Positions 18,441-30,614 of a stretch of DNA of 64,000 nt are shown here, piece after piece. The number at the start of each line of letters is the position of its first letter. Position 1 is the stretch's first letter. The translations under genes and the position numbers were made by a program. Source of the stretch: Thamnaconus septentrionalis (Eukaryota > Chordata > Actinopteri > Tetraodontiformes > Monacanthidae); the NCBI GenBank assembly GCA_009823395.1, contig CM020510.1, positions 14,202,273 to 14,266,272 on the forward strand. Direction: 5' to 3'. The notes under the pieces were generated by a model. The model searched no databases. It saw only the letters and a program-made list of their open reading frames with translations, and was not told the origin of the DNA.

Positions 18441-18490
<50 letters not shown>
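18441..18490 (+). repeat. (CTG)n trinucleotide repeat in the 3'UTR, about 16 units
   Basis: About 16 uninterrupted GCT/CTG units lie 140 bases past the stop codon. On the sense transcript it reads CUG. Confidence 0.95.
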
Positions 18491-19667
18491 GGATCATACT
18501 GTTGTCTTTTTGCTGGTGTAGTTTTTCATTTGCGACGGCTTTAGGGGGATCTCAAAGGGAACAAGTTAAATGTACACAGATATACTGTCACAAATCTAGA
18601 GATCGGCAAAGAGCAGTTAGAGAGGCATGTGGGTAAATTATCGGTTTATATTTTTTTGTTTGACGCTGAAGCGAGGGGGATGGAGAGCAAAATTCTACTG
18701 GTTTTCATCAGTGTGACTGAAGTATAGGGATGTGTATAAATATCATTTATTTCTAATGTATGATATTTGTATAAATAACACACAACTAACATGTGGCCAA
18801 TGTACTGTACATTTTGTTTTCTATCCTAGTCTACTCAGACTTCAACAAGCACTTTGGAGAATTTACTGTGGATGAAACACATTGTCTTAATGTAGTAATG
18901 TATGTATATATATATACATATATATACACTGAGACAACGAAACACAGTCTTAATGTAGTAATGTGTACATATATCAGTGACGTGTGGTGTGGTCACAGCT
19001 AGTGAAACGCTGACTCCATCAGAATCAGATTTGCAAATACATGAACCCAACAGAGCAGATTATTCACCAGATGTTGAGAGATTACTAAGAAACCCTTACG
19101 AATTAATGCAGAAATCACAAGGTTATTATTATTATTATTATTTTTTTACTTCCATCGAGTCTAATGCAACAATGACGGTGGCTCACTGTGGAGCGGCACT
19201 AATGAACGTCTTCTGGGCCTACTAGTGCCCCCTACCGTGAGGCAGGAGAACTGCCTGCCTCTTCACTGCCGTTGTAAAGATCGCTGAGCACACGAAACAG
19301 ATTACACACATATATTGTAAACATCAGGTAAACTATGGAAAGTTCAGGAGAGATGGGATGGCGACTTACAGATACAGATGCATGCATGCATGCATGGCAG
19401 AGCAGTGTGCAAGGGGTTGCGCAATCCAAGGTGAGGCCCAGCTGCCTCATCTTCTGACTCTTCCCTGTATTGTTGTTAAAATTCTGTGACTTTTTTTTTT
19501 ATTGAAAAAAACAACAAAATAACTGTCTAATTTGTACAAGTTAAAAGGAAAAATGAGTTTATAGTTCAAACCATTTGATGAATACAACCATTTCATATAT
19601 TTGTTTATTACGTATTTATCTTTCCCATGATGCCTCCTCTGCCTCTGGTGACCACACGTTACTGATA

Positions 19668-19727
19668 TGTGTATATACATATATACATATACATACATAC
19701 ATTATACATATATATACAAAAAATATA

Positions 19728-19782
<55 letters not shown>

Positions 19783-19828
19783 GCGTGTGTGTGCGTGCGT
19801 GTGTGCGTGTGTGCGTGCGCGTGTGCAT
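19668..19828. repeat. AT-rich microsatellite: TATACA, (AT)n then GTGC/GTGT
   Basis: A compound array of TATACA-type units, an (AT)n core of roughly 19735-19782, and a GTGTGCGT tail. Confidence 0.9.
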
Positions 19829-20268
19829 TTTTCTGTCAGAAAAAGCTTGCTTTGAATAATTATTATTAACATTAAATTAGTACTTTTGGGGGCTAAAATG
19901 GAAGCGGACCTCATGGTTTTTAACTTTTGGGTTTTTCTTTGCCGTTATGGTTGTTTTAATATTGTAAACTGCACATTTGAAATAACAAATGTCATTTCTG
20001 TTATGTTAAAAAGCTACTGTGGCAAAATATGCTAGGCATCCGTCAATGCAAATGAGCTCCATTCAGTGAGGTGAAAAAGTGTAATTCGTACAGCATTGTG
20101 GTTTTGTTTCAAAATGGACCTCTCATGAGAAAAAAAAAACTTAATAAGCTGTTTTACATAAATTAAAATGTTTTATTCATTAAAGATTATATTTCAAATC
20201 CTGACATGTAGAAGAGGATATTTCGCTAAGACATGTTAAATGGATTATTTTAGTGAAAGTCTTACAAA

Positions 20269-20274
20269 AATAAA
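20269..20274 (+). terminator. arhgap32: AATAAA poly(A) signal, probable end of arhgap32
   Basis: A canonical AATAAA followed by TGTTATATCAGTGG, consistent with a cleavage site and a U/GU element. It is the clearest canonical signal seen in the 2 kb after the stop. The choice is inferred. Confidence 0.45.
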
Positions 20275-20290
20275 GATGTTATATCAGTGG

Positions 20291-20658
20291 TAGTAGTATC
20301 CTGAATTATTTTGTTCTTGGGGTATTTATACAAAGATAACCAATTGTTTTTTTGTTTTTTTTAAATACAGAAGTAATTTACACTTGATTCTCACCTACTG
20401 ACACATCATAAGGCCCAATCTGACTTTGAATCTAAGCACAGCACATTTTGTGAAACAAGGTTCAGCTCCAGGTTCTAGCCAGTGAGGCCACAGATATATT
20501 TTAGTCACACTTGTAGTTTTCCACTACCGTATAAAACTGAGTCATTATCTTATTTGAGGTGCTTTATCAGTCTTTGCAGAGCTCTCACTAGAGCCACTAA
20601 CGACTGTGTGACAGATTGCGGGACTGGGCTGCAGTTTGTGGGAGACTGCTGGTTCAAG

Positions 20659-20701
<43 letters not shown>

Positions 20702-23700
20702 CAATAATTAACAAGTGTGAATCAAGAGATTGTGGTTTCAAATCTCAAGTCATTAGGTTTTGTTTTGTTCTGGGCTTTAAGGGTCTTAGACTGCATAATA
20801 TCCTAGAAAAATGAGAAAATTAGAATAATTATAATGTTATTTTTTTAAAGTTGACACTCCAATGAGACAAGCTGGAATCTGACGTAGTATCTTTTTTTTT
20901 CTCTACGGTCTCCTGATTGAAATGGCCACTTGTAAGACTTTTTTTAAAGCAAATTTTAAAAATCTTGTCTTATAAAAATCACAGTTTAGCATGAGACATG
21001 GTAGAATACAAAATCTCAACATCTCTGAAAAAAACCTTCAATCTACCCAAAACTCACTGCTGTCCAATCACAGTTCAGCGTGAGACAGAGTGGTAGAATG
21101 CAAAATGTAAACACATCCAAAAATGGAAAACAAAAACAAAAAAGAGAGAAACAGCAGCAGAACGCTACGCTTGGTTGCAGCTGCTACTCATGGCAATCAG
21201 CCTGGAGATAAGTGCTGGAAAGGCTTGCATGTGTCAGAAGACTATCTGTTGGAGCTTAAGAGAGCTGGGGCTGATTGCAGGGGATGAGCTACAGGTGTGT
21301 AGATTGCCGACTGGGAGCAGGCGTGTCAATCGGCCGAGAAAAAAAAAAAAAAGGACTTGGTCAGCATGGAGGTTGTAACACAGTGACCACCTCTCGTAAT
21401 ATCTAATGTTGAAGTATTGGGGATTAGAAACTTGCCCTTTGAGATGTTACAAATTATTTATCATTGTTACTATTTGTCATCAAATTCGCCTCCATCTCAT
21501 TTTACTGTTAGCTTGACTAAAATAATTCAAACTATTACATTTGAAATACAGCACAATGATTTGAATCATTTCACAAAGCCATGAAAATAATTCCTAAATG
21601 AAGAACAAACCTGATGAGCTCCTCAGAGGAGGACAGCTGGCCGCAGTCCAAGGCTTTCTTCTTTGAGGACGGTGCCTGCTTTGCTTGCAAACAGTCTCAA
21701 TCTCTCTCAGAAACAGCAAACTGTTCTCTGTAAGACAAGACACATTTATAATTATTTTCTGACAAAGATTTTTTAAATGCAATAATTTTGCAATGGTGGA
21801 TCAAATTGAGACACAAAATAAAGATGAAATGATTGCTTAGAGAGGCAATACTGTCTCTGAAGGACTACGGTCCATGTAAAAAAAGAATTCCAGGAACAAT
21901 CGTTCTAATAGCAGGTGGATCGGTCAAAACAAATGAATGGTTCTCCTTTGAGGAACAATTCAGAAATCTTATAGGAAACAAAAGTTTGTCAAGTCTTGTA
22001 AAAATGTTCAATGTCAATTTCCAAACCTCTTACTTTGCAAATTAATCTGATAACAATGATTAAAAGATCATTTGAGTCTATCATTTATTTATTTATTTAT
22101 TAGCATTTTTTTCTCATCTTCTCTCCAATTTTGTGCGGCCCCCTACTGCCCCCTGGCGGAAAGGAAACCTCAGGTTAGGCAATCCTACCTGCAACATAAG
22201 GTCTGGCAACCCCCCTCTTTGACCTTAGTGTCAGGGTTGGGCTTAAATTCAGGTTGAGAATTGGGGTTAGGGTTATGGATGCATGGGTGCATGAACGTCA
22301 CTGGAAGGATTGTTCTGAGGTCGTGTAATAGACTCTTCCACGATATTACAGTGTGAAATAGAGTGAAAGAAAAAAGAAGAAGAAAGAAAACACTGACAGA
22401 GGAGACAATGTTTTTGTTCACAGTTTCATTTGATGAACCTGCATTTGGGTCATGCAGGTAGGATTTTCCCTTAAAGCTTTTGGAAAAACAGCCACACAAT
22501 TTGGGAGCGAGATTAGTCACACTGAGTCTTTTCAGCCAGTGTATTTTCTTTGATTCTGTTGACATTTTGGAAGTTTAAAAGGTAATGCTGGCAAAGAAAA
22601 CTGGTATTTTTTTTATATATATATATTTTTCGTAAGCTAAAATTGGAACCAGCGGCACAGTGGCCACGGTCTTGCAATTCAACAACAGTGGTTTTTGATT
22701 TCCACCAGGTGGCACCAAAGCACTAATATTATGTTCTATTCAACATACTTGAACATGCCCCTTCCTTTCGAAACATTTAAGAGGATCCTAACAGGTTCGC
22801 TTGCATTGTTTCTGAAGCCTTGACCATGGTCAGCACAAACTGTGATGAGACCTTGAATCTTTCATTAAAGTTCCTCCAGCTGAGTTAGCAGGAGGTGAGA
22901 AAGGAATGTAAATCTGTTGCTGCTCTTGAAACGACTGCAAGGATAGCCCTCACTCTGCACAGGCTTGTTACTACAGAACTCCCATTCAAACATAGCTCAC
23001 TGAGGGTGATGGAGAGTGAATGGAGGATAATCGGAGGGAATCGGCCAAGGATGTCCCGGGTGCCTTGAAAATTGTTGCTTTGTCGAGAAATTATTGAAAT
23101 ATTGCAAGGCGCATCGAGAGCCGCCTCGCATTCACGGCGGAGTGAAAGGCTGGATTTGTGGCGGAAACCATTAAGGAGGGGCTGCGAACTCAAAGCAATG
23201 CCTCCTGGCAGCTCTGCATTGCTCCTGGAGCAGCTAGCCATTGTTTATTCATTGCCACATTGGCATTCAAAGTGCGTCCTCACTGTTCTCTCTCATAACC
23301 AACAAGTTGCAATTTTTATGCATGTGCAGGTTGAAGGCAAATTATTTATGGGAGACTGGACCTGAGAAAAGTGAGCGGCCTCTAGCAAGGGGGACGCTTT
23401 TGCGTGGAGAGCGTTCCTCTTTCTATAGGCCATTGAAGCCGCCGGATCACAGCAACGTACGCGTTTATTATTCAGCGTTTCCAGCGGGAGAAATGCTGGC
23501 CCTGCGAGGCTGCCGTCGGCTCCCTGGACATTGTGATGCATTTGAGACACGGCTACCTTTCAGGATCAGGTTAAAGTCTTATTTTTCAAATGCGAGCGAA
23601 ATTAAACGAGTAGCTGGGGTGGAAAAAAAACAAGTGCTAGCGCAACCCCGCAGTCAAGGTTTTCCACCCCTGCTTGCGGCATCGGACGGATTAAAGGCAA

Positions 23701-24287
23701 AAGGAGAATACCGAGGCAAAAATTGTGTCTAGACCTTCCTGAGATGGGTGGGGGTGGGGGGAAGGTGAACAAACTTTCACCTGTGTGAGGAATTATTCAA
23801 GAACATCTGGTGTCCAGATGTTGAGGATGAGATGTGTGAGGCATGTGATGCCAAGCGGCAGCAGCTGCAAGGTGAAAGGACCGTCGCCTCCCGAGGGGGG
23901 TCGGGGAGAGTAGGGGGGGTCGGGGGGGGTGCAGGCGATCCGCAGGATAACAACAGTCTTCGCCGACTGGGAGAATGTCGGCGTTGTCGGGCCTTTTCAT
24001 TCTCTGGGAGCAATTTAATCCTTAATGGTGACTGACTGTTGTTGCAGCAGCGTGCACGTCTATTAGCGGGAGAGCATATGGCAGGAGCAGAGCTTCCACG
24101 GTTCAAAGCACACTGGCGCCTCCGCAAAGAAACGTTTTTTGGGTTTCTTTTCCCCCGGCCATTCCAGGCAATGTTTTATGACAAGGAGGAAGGGAGGGGG
24201 CGCTATCTTGAAATCCCTTCGTTGTTTTGTTTTTGGTTTTTTTGCTGTTGTTTTGGGTGTTGATGGCGATGTACACTGTTTGGCTGC
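20291..24287. other. Intergenic sequence, no gene recognised
   Basis: This stretch contains a (GA)n array (20662-20699), a diverged tandem duplication at about 20980-21120 (units sharing GAGACA and GGTAGAAT.CAAAAT), an exon-like block on the - strand at 21611-21727, and a G-rich run at about 23896-23930. A GC-rich, repeat-poor block lies at about 23050-23260. Open frames up to 163 codons show no similarity that I recognise. Confidence 0.5.
20662..20699. repeat. (GA)n microsatellite
   Basis: About 19 perfect GA units. Confidence 0.95.
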
Positions 24288-24480
24288 GTTCAGACTGCAG
24301 CGAATCTGATTCAACTCAGATTCCTTCTCAAATCTGATTTTTAGGGCTGGCTGTCCACACTGTTTTTAGCTAGTGTCCAAATCGGATTTCATGTGATTTG
24401 TGACTGTTCAGACTACAAAAGAGCCATCCGGTTTCAATCTGGAAGGGCTAAAAATTGGATTTTGGCTGGCAGTCTGAACA
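24288..24480. mobile_element. MITE-like element with GTTCAGACTGC inverted ends
   Basis: The left end CGTTCAGACTGCAGCGAATC and the right end (reverse complement TGTTCAGACTGCCAGCCAAA) share GTTCAGACTGC. The interior is rich in AATCTGATT / AAATCGGATT words. It is about 190 bases with no coding capacity, resembling a common teleost short DNA transposon. Confidence 0.6.
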
Positions 24481-27400
24481 AGGCTTTTGGGTTCGCAGCC
24501 GTCTGGTTGCATTTTAAACTGTTCTTATTAACTTCTGCCACTTGGTCATCGGCTTCTTCTTGTATTGTGTCCTTCAGAGCACGTTTACGAGGCGCGAGGG
24601 GGCGACTGAAAAGAATAATAGATTAATAAATAAAAATAATCACGTTGCGTGCGTGAACACGTCAAGTGTTCACGCAACAATAGAATCTAATGAATCACGG
24701 AAATCACAGAAAAGCCAGGCAGTAGATGAGAAAACCAATCAGTACGTTAGAAGCACGTCCCTTTTGGGCGTATCGGTGATTTCTGAAAGGCAAAAATCAG
24801 GTGCGATTTAAGGCAAAACAGCAGAAGAGTGATTGAATGAGTGATTGGAGCTACAGTTTTACACGAACGCTCCTCTCTTTCGCTAATGGTTGCCTGTAGG
24901 GGCGCAGTTTTGTTTCATTATTTCTGTCATTTCGTCTTTTTTTTCCCCCATGCACAGACGTTGACAAGCACATCAAAGCGACTATGCAGCGTGATGGCTG
25001 TGTTTTGCCGGCCCGTACACCGCAAGGATCAGTTCAGTTTGCAAATAACGCACTTGACCTTTAACTGATGAATAATAGCCCGAGAAACAGAATGCAATCA
25101 TCCGAGGCAATGCAGCTGGTTCAAAAGGTAAACACCAGCTGAATTAGCTTTAGCACGAGCACGAGCCTATTTGAGGCATTTAATTTTAAAAAGGTACATC
25201 AGTTATTTTGGGGGAGGACGGGGGGCCCTGAACGGGTCGGAGTTTGGTAAAAGATAAAAGCGCCACTGGTGAGGAAATATCATCAGAAGGCTGTAATTTA
25301 AAAAAAAAAAAAAAAAGAAAAAAAGGTTCCAGGTAGTGTGGCAGTGTGGGTTTTTAATTCATTAAAAGAATACCAGAGCTGCCATCTGGAACAGTGAGCA
25401 TTTAGTGAAGCCGAGCTGAAATGAAGGCGTCAGGAGGAGCCCAGAGTAAATTTTTGGGCTGCTCGGTTGCGGCGCCGACTCCAAGGCCGTTGACAATGTT
25501 GTGCCATCGCTGCAGGTGGACACGCTGCACTAATTTACAGCTGGTCAGTGACCCTTAAGCCAGAGCGGCGTAGCGCGCGCAAGGCTGTCGGTTTACATGA
25601 ATATTATGTCAGGGAGGAAACTTCTAACCGAGCAGAAAACCAATTACGCTCATGCAGTTATTTAACCGACCAGAACGAGGAGCCTTGGCCGCTCCAGGCT
25701 CCACTTTCTGTAATTATACAAGTTATTTAATTTATGCGTTTAGAGAGACTTTCGTTTAAATTATACGTTGGGAAACAAAGCGTGTGTGGATGTAATTTAT
25801 ATTTCTGAAATGCCCTTTTTAAAATGGATCGGATCAAATTTGCCTCGCTAGAAGCTCTGTGTACGCACGTGCATTTATAGATATCTGAAGAGCAGCCACA
25901 AGTTTTTGCCAGGCCTTAAAACACTCTATGAATAAATGTATGGTGTCATGAATTTGCATTTTATATCTTTCAGTATTTTAGCCCAGGTCTCATTGACTTA
26001 AAGTGGCTATAAGCAGTTTATTTTTATTTTTTTATATATATATTTTTTAATCTGCACCTCTAGAGGGAGCGGCTGAGAGCAGCGTGTAAACCAAACAAAG
26101 GGGCTTGGAACTCCTCCTTAACCCCATAGAGCAAGCAAGGAACATGTTGAATGACTAATATATAATGCCACAAGTGTGTCAGTGTTGAATGAACGGAGCA
26201 TGCTAACGTTAGCTGAAAATCTTCTGAATACAACCATAAATCCAAAGGGTCACGTTCTGTTACCAGAACGCACAACTGTTACCACGTTGCGTTTCCAAGG
26301 GGACCACCAACAGTGACGGACCTTCATCTGACACATAATCCTCTTCATATAGGAGGATTCTATACAAAACGCTTTGCTTAATTTTATTTCTCCAGTTATG
26401 TCAGTTAAAGTAAAATCAAACCATTTGCATACCTTAGCGAAGTTCTTTGTCGAGGGCAGGTGCGTCGCTGATAGTGGTCCCCTTGGAAACGAAACATGGT
26501 AACAAGTTCTGGTGACATCAGGATTTAAAGTTGAATCCGGTATAATTGTAGCTTTCATTAGCATGCATTTGGAGTGTGTTTCATACTATTTGCACATGTT
26601 TTCTGAAGTTATTTATAACAATGGAAGGGAAACTTTTCCAGTGGGCGGGAGCAGGCAGGGATTCACATACACGGTCGCCGGTCCGGTTTTGTAAACAGAA
26701 GGATACAAAGGGCTGGCAATCACCAAGACACATCGAGAGGATACGCAATGTGACGCTTTGTCCTTGAAGAAATAACATTCACAAATTTCACATACCAATT
26801 TATTATTACCTTCACTCAGACAATTATGAAAGTCGTGTAGCGTTGCCCCTTTAACTCTGCTCTGCCATAAACCCACCCACTGTTTCAAAAACACCGTTGG
26901 CCTCAGTCTGGCAGACAGCATTGAAGATTAGCACAAAATGCCATTTCCACATAATTTTCCTTTTTTGGACCATTTGGTAATAACTTCTACATTTCCGCTG
27001 CATGACTTTACGCCAGTAGGCAAATATTCCCCTTAACTAAATGTCTTTTAGATGATGCTGTGTCTAATTTAATTTTAAGGAAATTATTCCACAAGCCCTA
27101 AATTTACTACCATGCCTTAAGAGAACAGAAAAGTCTAGGCTAATTTAAGGCTTTTTCAAATTGATCATAATGTTGATAGCGCTGCGGGCTCCGTTGCGAT
27201 GCCCCTTTCAAAAACAGAGGGCTACAAAGCGAAGGAGATCAGCTGCACACTACAGCCTCCAAACCCACAAATGGAGGAAAACAACCCGGAAACCTGAAAG
27301 GAAATATTGTCACGGCAAACTGGGTGAGTCTTGTTTGGACTGGATCTGCTGGCGAAGCAGCCGCACTGGGAGATGGCACTGTTTGATTTCTTGATTAGAG

Positions 27401-28707
27401 ACGCAAATTCTGCGCGTTCTTCCACAGATTGTTAGCACTCACACTTTTAACCAAGAAACAAATGCTAATAATGGAAGAAAGGAGAAGCCAGGAGAAGCAC
27501 AGCCAAATAAGCTGGCTAACTTAGTTTGATCCACTAATGGACCCAGAACTGATCTTTACTCGCACGCTGTCAAAAGTAAATGAAAGAGCAAAACAAAACA
27601 AAACATGTGGACTCCGTATCGGTGTGTCACAGCACACAACTGCATCACTAAGGCCGCAGATGTGAATCAGCCTCACGTGGGATGCGTCACTTTGAAATTG
27701 GAAATGTTGCCTGTCAGATGTCAAAGGAGGCAGATAAACTTCGGAAGTGCGCAGTCTGAAATGACCGTCTTGTGGATCCTAATGAAATGTTTAAAGGTAA
27801 TTATCGACATAATTGGGGGACTTTGTTCATCCTCACATTTTGTAATAATTATTCAAGGCCTGAAATAAAATTCTATGAATAACACAATATTCTCGGCGCT
27901 ACTCCCCGTTCCTCAGCGTTAATTAAACGGCGTGTAGAAAAAAAAAAGCGTGTTCAATCTTGTTTCCATTAACTCGTCTCTTTTGTTCTTGGTGGTACGC
28001 ATTTTCTTCTTGTTTCCGGAGCTCCGTCTATTCTTTTGTTCACATCACAATGACTTGGCGAGAGCGCGCTCACGCTGGGTACTCACTACAACTCAACTCA
28101 GCCTTTCAGGTCTTAAAACGAAAACGGCGAGTACAAGAAATATGCTTCAGATGACGACTCTCTTCATCTGGCTGTACAATCTGAACCGTGAGAATGAATA
28201 AAAGGCGGCGGAGATGCGGAGCGATGACCACACAGACAAAAAGAAAAAAAACAAAAACTACAAGCTCAGCTCAGTATTGTTTTTACCAGGCGAAAACTCA
28301 ATCCTTCACACAGCTGAACAAATGAAAAACAACCGCTCTTTTTTTTTTTTTACCGCCCTCCCTATTTGTCTGGAGATCCTTCATGTTGCGTCTGTCTTCA
28401 TCCGAGTTGGCCTAGAAAAGCAAAACACGGTTAGCACTCTTGAAAGTCTCCCTTTAATATTCACACCAAAAAGCCTATAGAGCCCGATGCAGCCGAGGCA
28501 AACTGCAGCGATTGTATCTATACACTGGGACGCCAGTCAAATGTCCAAACGAGTACAAAAGAAAAGAAAACAGCAGATACAGAGACAAACACTTGGAGCA
28601 TGTGTCTTGAGTTTGTTCTCCTTTGTTGTCGAGGTGGCAGCTGAAGGCAAGAGAGCAGGAAAACAAAATGATATAAGACAAAAATGGGAACGCACAAATT
28701 TAGCTGC

Positions 28708-28708
<1 letters not shown>
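24481..28708. other. Intergenic sequence, no gene recognised
   Basis: It contains a perfect 10-bp hairpin at 24651-24675 (GCGTGAACAC / GTGTTCACGC, 5-base loop) and poly-A runs near 25295-25325. I find no exon, and frames are all below about 120 codons without recognisable similarity. Confidence 0.5.
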
Positions 28709-28746
<38 letters not shown>

Positions 28747-28754
28747 AGACACCT

Positions 28755-28795
<41 letters not shown>

Positions 28796-28814
28796 ATGCT
28801 GTTCACGTCAATGC

Positions 28815-28850
<36 letters not shown>
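28709..28850. repeat. Compound microsatellite (CA)n-(GA)n-(AAT)n
   Basis: Three arrays lie side by side: (CA)n 28709-28740, (GA)n about 28759-28793 and (AAT)n about 28814-28850. Confidence 0.95.
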
Positions 28851-28852
<2 letters not shown>

Positions 28853-29064
28853 TGAAAACAGTAATCAAATTCTGAAATTATTCAATCATATATTCAAAGA
28901 CAGATGTCTTCCAAAACCCTACCAGAGATTCTGATATTTCCCCCTCAAATTTACAAATTGTATCTTGTTTTTTGTGTCTTGCTGTCTACTTTTAATATCG
29001 TCAAGTTTAAAGACAACAACTTCTCCATGCTTGTACACAGTCACTCACCAACCATTTTACTGAG

Positions 29065-29293
29065 TGCAGTGTCCAACTGCTAATTAACACAAATGGCAAA
29101 CTGGCCAATCACGTGGCAGCAACTCAATACATTCAGACAACCAGAAAGATGATTTAAGTGACTTTGAACGGGGCAAACACGGTTGGCTGCTGATCCGTGT
29201 AGTTCACAAAGTGCTGATCTGCTTTCGCAACATCACAACCATCTCCAGGGTTTGAAAAGAAGAAAATCGAAAATATCCAGTGAGCAGCAGCAG

Positions 29294-29330
<37 letters not shown>

Positions 29331-29465
29331 GGGGGGGGGGGTTGCCTTGTTGATGTCAGGGGTCAGAGGGCAGAATGGGCCGATTGGTTGGAGACCAAAG
29401 TAAGACGACAGGAGTGGAAATAACCACTGGTTACAAGCAGAGAATGAAGAACATCATCTTCACAC
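29065..29465 (+). pseudogene. Decayed Tc1-like transposase fragment with a microsatellite inside
   Basis: Ordered segments are those of an abundant fish Tc1-like element: CTGCTAATTAACACAAAT, CACGTGGCAGCAACTCAATA, GATTTAAGTGACTTTGAACG (the DLSDFE part of the transposase N-terminus), CACAACCATCTCCAGGGTTT (TTISRV), AAAATATCCAGTGAGC, TGCCTTGTTGATGTCAG and AAATAACCACTGGTTACAA. Insertions, deletions and a (GT)n plus G run (29294-29341) destroy the frame. The C-terminal catalytic part is missing. Dead copy, no intact transposase. Confidence 0.8.
29294..29341. repeat. (GT)n followed by poly-G
   Basis: About 17 GT units then about 14 G, located where the Tc1-like copy normally reads GTTGTGTGGA, so the array probably grew from that motif. 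Confidence 0.9.
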
Positions 29466-30436
29466 TTTAAAAAAGCTCATTTATTATTCATATTTATTCA
29501 TTATCTGCTACTAGCAATGTGTACCTAAGCAAGTGTGTTTATATGCTGGAAAAATAATTCAGTCAGAAATAATGATTTCCTTCTGTCATGTGAGAGGTTT
29601 GTTTTTTTCTTCTTCTTCTGATTGTTCTGAGATCTGCAGAATTGGATTATGACACAGTTTCACCCGCGTATCTGTTTGGCTTCTCTCCTCACTGCCCCCC
29701 CCCCTCTCCGCCCCCCGCTATCTGGCTGCTCTCTGTCTTTGTGAGGCGGCGCATTGTGCTGCTATCTCCAAGCTCTTATTTCAAAGGAACGTGTCTGCAA
29801 CGGTGACAGAGCACGGAAGAGATAATTCATTCTTTAACTTATCCGCATCTGCTTAAATGGAAGAGAAATTAAGTTCAAGCTCATTCAAGCTGATGACCTT
29901 TATCCCATGATGCCTTTCTTTCCCTCTGTTTGAATCCAATGCCGGTTTAATTAAAACATGTAACTTTTAATTACCTAACTGATTAATTTAATAAGTGAAA
30001 ATAGAAAGAGAGTGATAAATTACTGAGGTGGCAACGTTATTGCGGCAGTTGGACGACTCGCTGAGGCTCCATGTGACTTTTCAGTGCACGGAGACGTTTT
30101 TTTTTTTTTTCTTATTTTGTTTTTGTTAAGGCACCGACTGACTTTGGCACGAAAATAGAACACTTTAATATGCAGACAAGGAAATGAACACATTAAGGGA
30201 GAAAACAACCTAGCGAGGCGCAGCAGCGGATCAGAGGGAGGCTGGATGGCTACATGAAATCACAGAGCAACAATAGCATTTTCCACCACGGCTAACTGCG
30301 GAAGATAATCACGACCACGACGAGGACTTCAGATTGAAAGTTGCCTCCGAATGGAAATGAATCATGTGTCAGTTGTTTGCGCTCTGACTGTACTTCTGCT
30401 TGTATTTCTATCTATTGCTTCATTTTTTTTGTTTTT
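29466..30436. other. Intergenic sequence, nothing recognised
   Basis: AT-rich with a C-rich run near 29694-29717 and a poly-T run at about 30099-30110. No exon or transposon terminus seen. Confidence 0.5.
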
Positions 30437-30614
30437 CTCAGAGTCGGGGTCTGCTCGAGGTTTCTTCTCACTGGGTTCTTACTTTCTGGAAACTGTGACT
30501 TCATGCTTGCTCTGGAGGGATCAGTTAGTTTTCCATCTGATTGTGCAAATACTTCGAGACGCCTTTGCCTGTGATTTAGCACTTTTGAAATAAAAGTGAA
30601 TTGATTGATTGATC
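30437..30614 (+). mobile_element. LINE 3' end, L2-like, with (GATT)n tail
   Basis: GGGTCTGCTCGAGGTTTCTT at the left and GCTTGCTCTGG, then TGTGATTTAGCAC.TTT..AATAAA and a GATTGATTGATT tail at the right. Together these are the usual 3' untranslated end of L2-type LINEs in fish. About 180 bases, 5'-truncated, no reverse transcriptase. Confidence 0.6.

Larger units (their letters stand above)
18301..20290 (+). other. arhgap32: arhgap32 3' untranslated region
   Basis: It runs from the stop at 18300 to just past the AATAAA at 20269. It contains a CTG array (18441-18490), a short tandem duplication with TGTCTTAATGTAGTAATGT (about 18885-18975) and a long AT/TACA/GTGC tract (about 19668-19828). The end is inferred from the poly(A) signal; an earlier cleavage site is possible. 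Confidence 0.5.

Noticed and set aside
22250..22280. GGGGTTAGGGTTATGG, resembling interstitial telomere repeats
   Set aside because: Fewer than three units and diverged; not enough for an interstitial telomeric site.
23241..23732. 163-codon + strand open frame
   Set aside because: No similarity that I recognise, low-information content, and no splice context beyond chance.
28487..28756. Frame ending in poly-Thr/His from a CA repeat
   Set aside because: Derived from the microsatellite; no conserved protein.
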